NCBI GenBank assembly: GCA_030180135.1
Contig: CM058239.1
Span: forward strand, 42,357,270-42,421,269
Reading direction: 5' to 3'
Length of the DNA stretch: 64,000 nt
From: Orychophragmus violaceus
Lineage: Eukaryota > Streptophyta > Magnoliopsida > Brassicales > Brassicaceae
Below the pieces are notes generated by a model, which saw only the letters and a list, made by a program, of their open reading frames with translations, did not search any database and was not told where the DNA came from. Of the stretch, positions 59,228-64,000 are shown one piece after another. Every line of letters starts with the position of its first letter. The first letter of the stretch is position 1. The position numbers and the translations under genes are program-made.

Positions 59228-61718
59228 TTACTCTAACAAGCCAACTGAGGTTACACATAACCTCAACTTATCATACGGCACGACCTTTGTTAACATGTCT
59301 GCCGGGTTCTTGCTTCCTGGGATCTTCTCAAGCACCAACACTTCATCTTCTGAAGCCGATCTGATGAAATGATATCGCCGGTGTATGTGCTTCGTCCGAG
59401 CATGGTAAACTGGATTCTTTGCCAAGTCAATGGCACTCTTACTATCACAGTACAATACACTTTTCTCTTGGTCATGGCCTAGCTCTTCTAAAAATGACTG
59501 TAACCACATCATCTCCTTTGTTGCCTCTGTCACCGCAACATACTCCGCTTCACAGCTTGATAGAGCTACAATCTTCTGCAACTTTGAAACCCAACAAATT
59601 GCAGTGCCACCAAAAGTGTAAACATACCCGGATGTACTCTTCGTACTATCAATGTCACCTCCATTGTCAGAATCAACATATCCATGCAATCCAATCTCTG
59701 ACTTCTTGAAACATAGCGTTAAATTTGGAGTTCCCTTCAGATACCTTAAAATCCACTTAACAGCTTCCCAATGTTCCTTTCCAGGATTGCTCATAAACCT
59801 GCTAACGACTCCCACTGCATGTGCAATGTCTGGCCTTGTACATACCATCGCGTACATCAGGCTGCCAATAGCAGAAGCATATGGCACTCTATCCATATAT
59901 GCCATCTCGTCTTCAGTCACTGGAGACTGATCTTTGGATAACCGAAAATGACTTGCCAGGGGAGTACTAACTGGCTTCACGTCATCCATATTAAACCTCT
60001 TGAGGACTTTCTTCACATACTCCTCTTGTGATAACTTAAGACCCTCCTTGCTTCTACTAATTCTCATCCCCATAATTTGTTTTGCTTTTCCTAGGTCTTT
60101 CATCGCAAACTCTTCCGATAGTTTCGCCTTCAAGTTGTTGATCTCATTCAAATCTGCTCTTACTATAAGCATGTCATCAACATACAGGAGTAATATCAAG
60201 TAGGACTCTTCAAGCCTCTTGAAGTAACAACAGTGGTCAGCTTCACACCTCAAGAAACCAGCCCCTTTTATAAAGCTGTCAAACCTCTTATACCACTGTC
60301 TTGGAGCTTGTTTTAAGCCATACAAACTCCTTTTAAGCTTGCACACCAGACTTTCTTTCCCTTTGACTTCAAAGCCTTCTGGTTGCTTCATGTAAATTTC
60401 TTCATCCAAATCACCGTGAAGAAATGCTGTTTTCACATCCATCTGTTGAAGATGTAAATCTTCCTTTGCTACCAGCCCAAGAACAGTTCGGATTGTCACC
60501 AACTTCACTACAGGAGAAAATATCTCTGTGTAGTCTATGCCTTCTTTTTGTTGGAATCCCTTCACAACAAGCCTTGCTTTATAACGCTTGCTCCCATCAT
60601 GTTCTTCTTTTATCCGGTAGACCCACTTGTTGTGGAATGCCTTTTTCTCCCTAGGCAATACTTCTAACTCCCACGTGTGATTGGACATCAACGAGTCCAT
60701 CTCATCGTTCATTGCAAGCTCCCACTTGATCGATTCATCAACTTGCATTGCCTATTCATAACATTCAGGCTCGCCTCTATCCGTGAGCAGAATATAGTTG
60801 AGTGATGGAGAAAATCTTACGGGTTTCTTGATGGTTCTAATTGACCGTCGTAACTCTGTGACTGGTGTACGTGGGATCACTTCAGAATCTTCATTCTAAC
60901 CTGCCTCACTATTCTCCTCTTGAGAATTTTGCTCTTTTGCTGTTGTTGTATCCTGCTGCAACTCTGGTGCCAGAATCTCTCCCAAATCAACAGCTCTAGG
61001 CTCCTTCTTTCCCGAGTTTTCTTTTAGCTTATCCTTGTACAACGCTTCTTCGTTGAACACAACATTCCTGCTGCGGATGATCTTCCGGTTTTCATCATCC
61101 CAAAACCGATAACCGAACTCCGTGTCACCATAACCAATGAAGTAACACTTCTTCGATTTTGCATCAAGTTTACTTCTTGCAGCATCATCAATGTGGACAT
61201 AAGCTAAGCAACCAAATACTTTAAGATAAGAAAGGTTTACTTTCTTTCCGCTCCACACTTCTTCGGGGATCTTGAATCCCAACGGAACAGACGGTCTTCT
61301 GTTTATTAAGAAGGCCGCGGTATTGATTGCATCCGCCCAAAACATCTTGGGCAATCCGCAGTGCAGTCTCATGCTCCGTGCACGCTCATTCAAGGTTCTG
61401 TTCATCCTTTCAGCTACTCCATTCTGTTGAGGCGTTCCAGGAATAGTCTTCACCATCTTGATCCCACAATCAGCGCAATATCTTTTAAACTCCTCGCTGA
61501 TGTACTCTCCGCCATTATCAGACCTTAGGCACTTCAACTTGAGATTCATCTCAATCTCAACCATCGCTTTCCATCTTTTGAAAACCGAGAACACTTCAAG
61601 CTTGTTCTTCATGAAGTAAACCCACACTTTCCTTGTGGAGTCATCAATAAAGGTCACATAGTAATATGAACCTCCCAGCGATGCGACATGAGCGGGTCCC
61701 CACACATCAGTGTGTACC
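59228..61718 (-). pseudogene. TNT1/Tork-type Pol: integrase, RT and RNase H, two stops
   Basis: Read on the minus strand from the insertion point, the integrase core keeps all three catalytic positions: Asp in HTDVWGP right at the break (61712), Asp in RSDNGGEY (about 61520) and Glu in QQNGVAERMNR (about 61420). The RT-RNase H part, a continuous 506-codon frame at 60748-59228, has WVYRIKEEHDGSKRYKARLV, QMDVKTAFLHGDL, the active-site LLLYVDDMLIV (about 60180) and an RNase H ending with ADMLTKVVPYDKLRLC. In-frame stops stand near 60895 (after SEAG) and near 60755 (before AMQVDES). RNase H shows VDSDNGGD where most relatives have DSDWAGD. The element is broken but recent-looking. Confidence 0.92.
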
Positions 61719-62430
61719 TGTTGGATCTCCTAGGATCTAGGGTTTGATATATTGAATAAAAACCAACCTCGTTCTTACCTTTCTGGCAGCGGAATTGAGA
61801 TGGTGAACGAGATCAGTGGAGCAACGCAATCGCCTTGCCTCTACCAGATACACACGCACACAAGCTGGAACAACGGGATGCTAGTACCGAATTGTGTGGG
61901 ATCTCAGAGTTTTGGAGTTTCTGCTTTTCTGTCAGAGAGAACAGAAGACAACTAGGGTTCAGGTCGACCATATAAGACCTTATATATCGACCTGGAAATG
62001 ACATCACCAAACCGTCGGACAATCCCGGCTCGGTTACGTCATTAATCCGAAACATCAGTTTCGGAACCCGATGTGCAACGATCGACACACTTACTGTGTC
62101 GATCGACACACCTCCACGAAAAGCCTGCATCGATCGACGCACTCATGCATCGATCGACACACACATTGTAAAACTCTATGTAAATGTGTATCCAATACAC
62201 ATAAGTATGATCATTACCATAATGATCATTCCCACTTTCATGCTTCCAGTTTGCTTAGGTGTGTGACCCTATAGGATCATATAATACTGGCAGTAAGTCT
62301 ACAACTTACAGACTGCAAGAGGCTTCTAGCAAAACATTGCAACCACCCAGTATTATACGAATGTCTGATCTCGACACACAACTATCATCAGGAGTGAGTA
62401 CAAGTGTGATTTCAGGACACTATCCCAACA
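61719..62430 (-). repeat. 3' LTR of the second copia copy
   Basis: This 712-bp LTR is slightly longer than the 703-bp LTRs at 1749 and 8357 because of small insertions near 61758-61800. It has the same four CGATCGACACA motifs (62078-62162). Confidence 0.93.
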
Positions 62431-63250
62431 ATCTCCCACTTGTACTGGAATCATCAATTCCTATAATCCTTTTGTCTCTATATCTCGATTTGGCATAAGG
62501 CAAGATTGGTGTCATCCTTATTGAGCCAACATCGTGTTTATCGAACTCCTGATCTCATACTGAACATTACAAACAACTGAACTACAGTTCGTTTGAGTGC
62601 GGCCACACATTTTCTCAGTATTAAATCTTCGATAGGCCCTGAGATATTTATCTCCCGTTATTCAGGAGGGACAAATTCCATCTTGTTCCATCCCTGTTTC
62701 AACGCACATTTCATGATATACTTGAACAGTGCCGTTATAGTCGTCAGTTACGGATCGACGTTTGACAAAGTCAAAATGCACCAATTCATATGCAAGAAAA
62801 CATGATGAACCCAGGTCTAAGGACTATACTCTATAGTCGTAATGAGAACCTCTTATGACACAGATATAACTATCTTGTAGACTTCTCATTAGCGGGTCAT
62901 GTCCGATCATATGTTCACTAACATATATCTATGTGACTGACTGCGATAATCATATCATTGGCTCCATGAAACTTAGCCAACAGTCACCTCACAATCTAGT
63001 CTCTAACGGTTGTCAGTGTCCCAATTCTACAACCTCGACTAGGGACAAAATAATTTATTAACTTATAGGGTTTCATGATCAAGTCCTCAACTTGATGACC
63101 TATAATATGTCATAAACTTATTTGGGACCATTGTTTAGATCACAATAAATAATGCTGAAATCAAATTTCATTAAAACACTTCCAAAAGAATGTTTACATG
63201 AGCATCTTATTATAACTTAAACAAAACCAAAACTCCCACTAGAATCTAGA

Positions 63251-64000
63251 TTACATCTTAAGATCCATAATGCCTACAGCAGTCGTATGACTCTCATGCT
63301 TAGGCCTTGGGAGTGACTTGGTCAGAGGATCAGCGACATTCTCGTCTGTCGGAACTCGGCTGATCTTCACATCACCTCTATTGACGATATCACGAATCAG
63401 GTGATATCTCCTCTCCACGTGTTTGGACTTCTGGTGTGACCTTGGTTCTTTTGCCTGAGCAATGGCTTCGTTGTTATCACAAAATAAAGCCACTGGCTCC
63501 AAGATACTAGGAACCACACCAAGTTCAGTCATGAACTTCTTGATCCAAACAGCTTCCTTTGCCGCTTCTGAAGCAGCAACATATTCAGCTTCCGTTGTGG
63601 AATCAGCTACGGTATTCTGCTTAGAGCTCTTCCAGCTCACTGCACCGCCATTTAGACAGAAGACATATCCAGATTGTGATCGGAAATCGTCTCTGTCTGT
63701 CTGAAAACTCGCATCGGTGAATCCATTCACCACAAGTTCTTCACTTCCTCCATACACAAGGAATTTATCCTTAGTATGCCTCAAATACTTGAGAATGTTC
63801 TTGACAGCTGTCCAGTGAACTTCATCTGGATCAGATTGGTATCTACTCGTCATGCTTAACGCGTAAGCTACATCTGGACGAGTGCAGAGCATGACATACA
63901 TAATAGATCCTATTGCAGAAGCATAAGGAATCCTATTCATGCGTTCTCGCTCAGCAAGTGTCGTCGGACACTGCTTCTTGCTGAGACTCATGCCATGAGA
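63251..64000 (-). CDS. copia RT C-terminus and RNase H, open to window edge
   Basis: The minus-strand frame is unbroken from the window edge to the stop at 63251. It encodes the end of RT (MNRIPYASAIGSIMYVML, YALSMTSRYQSDPDEVHW) and the RNase H domain (TDASFQTDRDDF; WKSSKQNTVADSTTEAEYVA; DNNEAIAQAKEP), ending SHTTAVGIMDLKM. It is the same protein as 3274-3990, but it keeps Gln where that copy has a stop and Ser-Gly where that copy has Tyr-Gly. Whether the upstream gag-pol is intact cannot be seen. It could be the more functional family member. Confidence 0.88.
   Translation of the reverse strand, partial: SHGMSLSKKQCPTTLAERERMNRIPYASAIGSIMYVMLCTRPDVAYALSMTSRYQSDPDEVHWTAVKNILKYLRHTKDKFLVYGGSEELVVNGFTDASFQTDRDDFRSQSGYVFCLNGGAVSWKSSKQNTVADSTTEAEYVAASEAAKEAVWIKKFMTELGVVPSILEPVALFCDNNEAIAQAKEPRSHQKSKHVERRYHLIRDIVNRGDVKISRVPTDENVADPLTKSLPRPKHESHTTAVGIMDLKM

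Larger units (their letters stand above)
58706..61718 (-). mobile_element. Ty1/copia element of TNT1/Tork type, 3' part
   Basis: The left boundary is a 452-bp 3' LTR (58706-59157, TGTTAGGAAATA...ACTAACA) preceded on the minus strand by the polypurine tract CAAGTGGGAGAT (59158-59169). Integrase, RT and RNase H follow to 61718, where a second copia element is inserted. The rest of this element (gag, protease, 5' LTR) must lie right of the window. It is from a different family than 1749-9059: the LTRs share no similarity beyond TGTTRG ends. Confidence 0.93.
61719..64000 (-). mobile_element. Second copy of the copia family at 1749-9059, 3' part
   Basis: It starts with a 712-bp 3' LTR (61719-62430; TGTTGG...CCCAACA), then the polypurine tract (62431-62442), the 3' untranslated zone and the RNase H/RT end of pol. 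The window ends inside RT. Colinear with 1749-3990 at roughly 96-97% by eye. It is inserted into the integrase region of the TNT1/Tork-type element. The target duplication should be GTACC (61714-61718); the other side is beyond the window. Confidence 0.94.

Noticed and set aside
1749..64000. The two same-family copia copies acting as ends of a composite transposon around the host genes
   Set aside because: LTR retrotransposons do not move that way. Each copy has its own target-site context (AAATC; GTACC) and the left copy is complete in itself.
1..64000. CRISPR arrays, bacterial operons, riboswitches, tRNA or rRNA genes
   Set aside because: The window is plant nuclear DNA. Spliceosomal introns, LTR elements and a plant miRNA exclude a prokaryotic reading. 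No tRNA or rRNA gene was recognised; the tRNA-Met-like strings are retrotransposon primer-binding sites.

Overview
This is a plant nuclear window and almost certainly from a Brassicaceae genome. The only host genes are four neighbours in the order BPL2-like, SYP22/VAM3-like, PIG-X-like, MIR160. From memory this matches the Arabidopsis thaliana chromosome 5 segment At5g46870 - At5g46860 - At5g46850 - MIR160c (At5g46845). All three protein genes have intact spliced frames (304, 267 and 295 codons when the exons are joined), and the miR160 hairpin is intact. Genus and species cannot be read from the sequence alone.

Everything else is a nested mosaic of transposable elements. At 1-12473 there is the 3' part of a Tat/Gypsy-like element: an antisense coiled-coil ORF, then a polypurine tract and a 525-bp LTR. 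It is broken by two Ty1/copia insertions. One is a complete 7.3-kb minus-strand copy with a 5-bp target duplication (1749-9059). The other is the 3' end of a diverged relative in plus orientation (1-1194). The gene island follows at 13153-18701. BPL2 and SYP22 are divergent and share an intergenic region with G-box/ACGT motifs and a near-perfect inverted repeat. SYP22 and PIG-X are convergent.

From 19354 to about 39430 the TEs separate PIG-X from MIR160c by about 22 kb. In order they are a 609-bp non-autonomous Helitron, a LINE fragment (A), a degenerate CACTA/EnSpm element (tnp2 and TNPA-like pseudogenes, right end at 35794), a gag-only LTR retrotransposon inside the CACTA element (27551-30885, 5-bp TSD, intact 613-aa gag), and a second LINE (B) carrying two hAT-type insertions. 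The MIR160c hairpin lies at 40610-40718.

The distal part holds AT-rich DNA with a decayed repeat array (41640-43180) and a 12.8-kb autonomous-type Helitron on the minus strand (44658-57484). That Helitron carries a Rep/PIF1-helicase pseudogene with tandemly duplicated 5' exons, an RPA/DUF223-like gene and a B3-domain gene fragment. A TNT1/Tork-type copia element follows (58706-61718). It is cut at the start of its integrase core by a second copy of the copia family seen at the left (61719 to the window end).

The strongest leads are: the gag-only retrotransposon with an intact ORF; the B3 domain inside the Helitron; the tandem exon duplication in the Helitron Rep gene; the dense array of a perfect 16-bp palindrome in the copia LTR and leader; the inverted repeat between BPL2 and SYP22; and the TE-driven separation of MIR160c from its ancestral neighbour. 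All calls come from reading the sequence. No database search or folding program was run.
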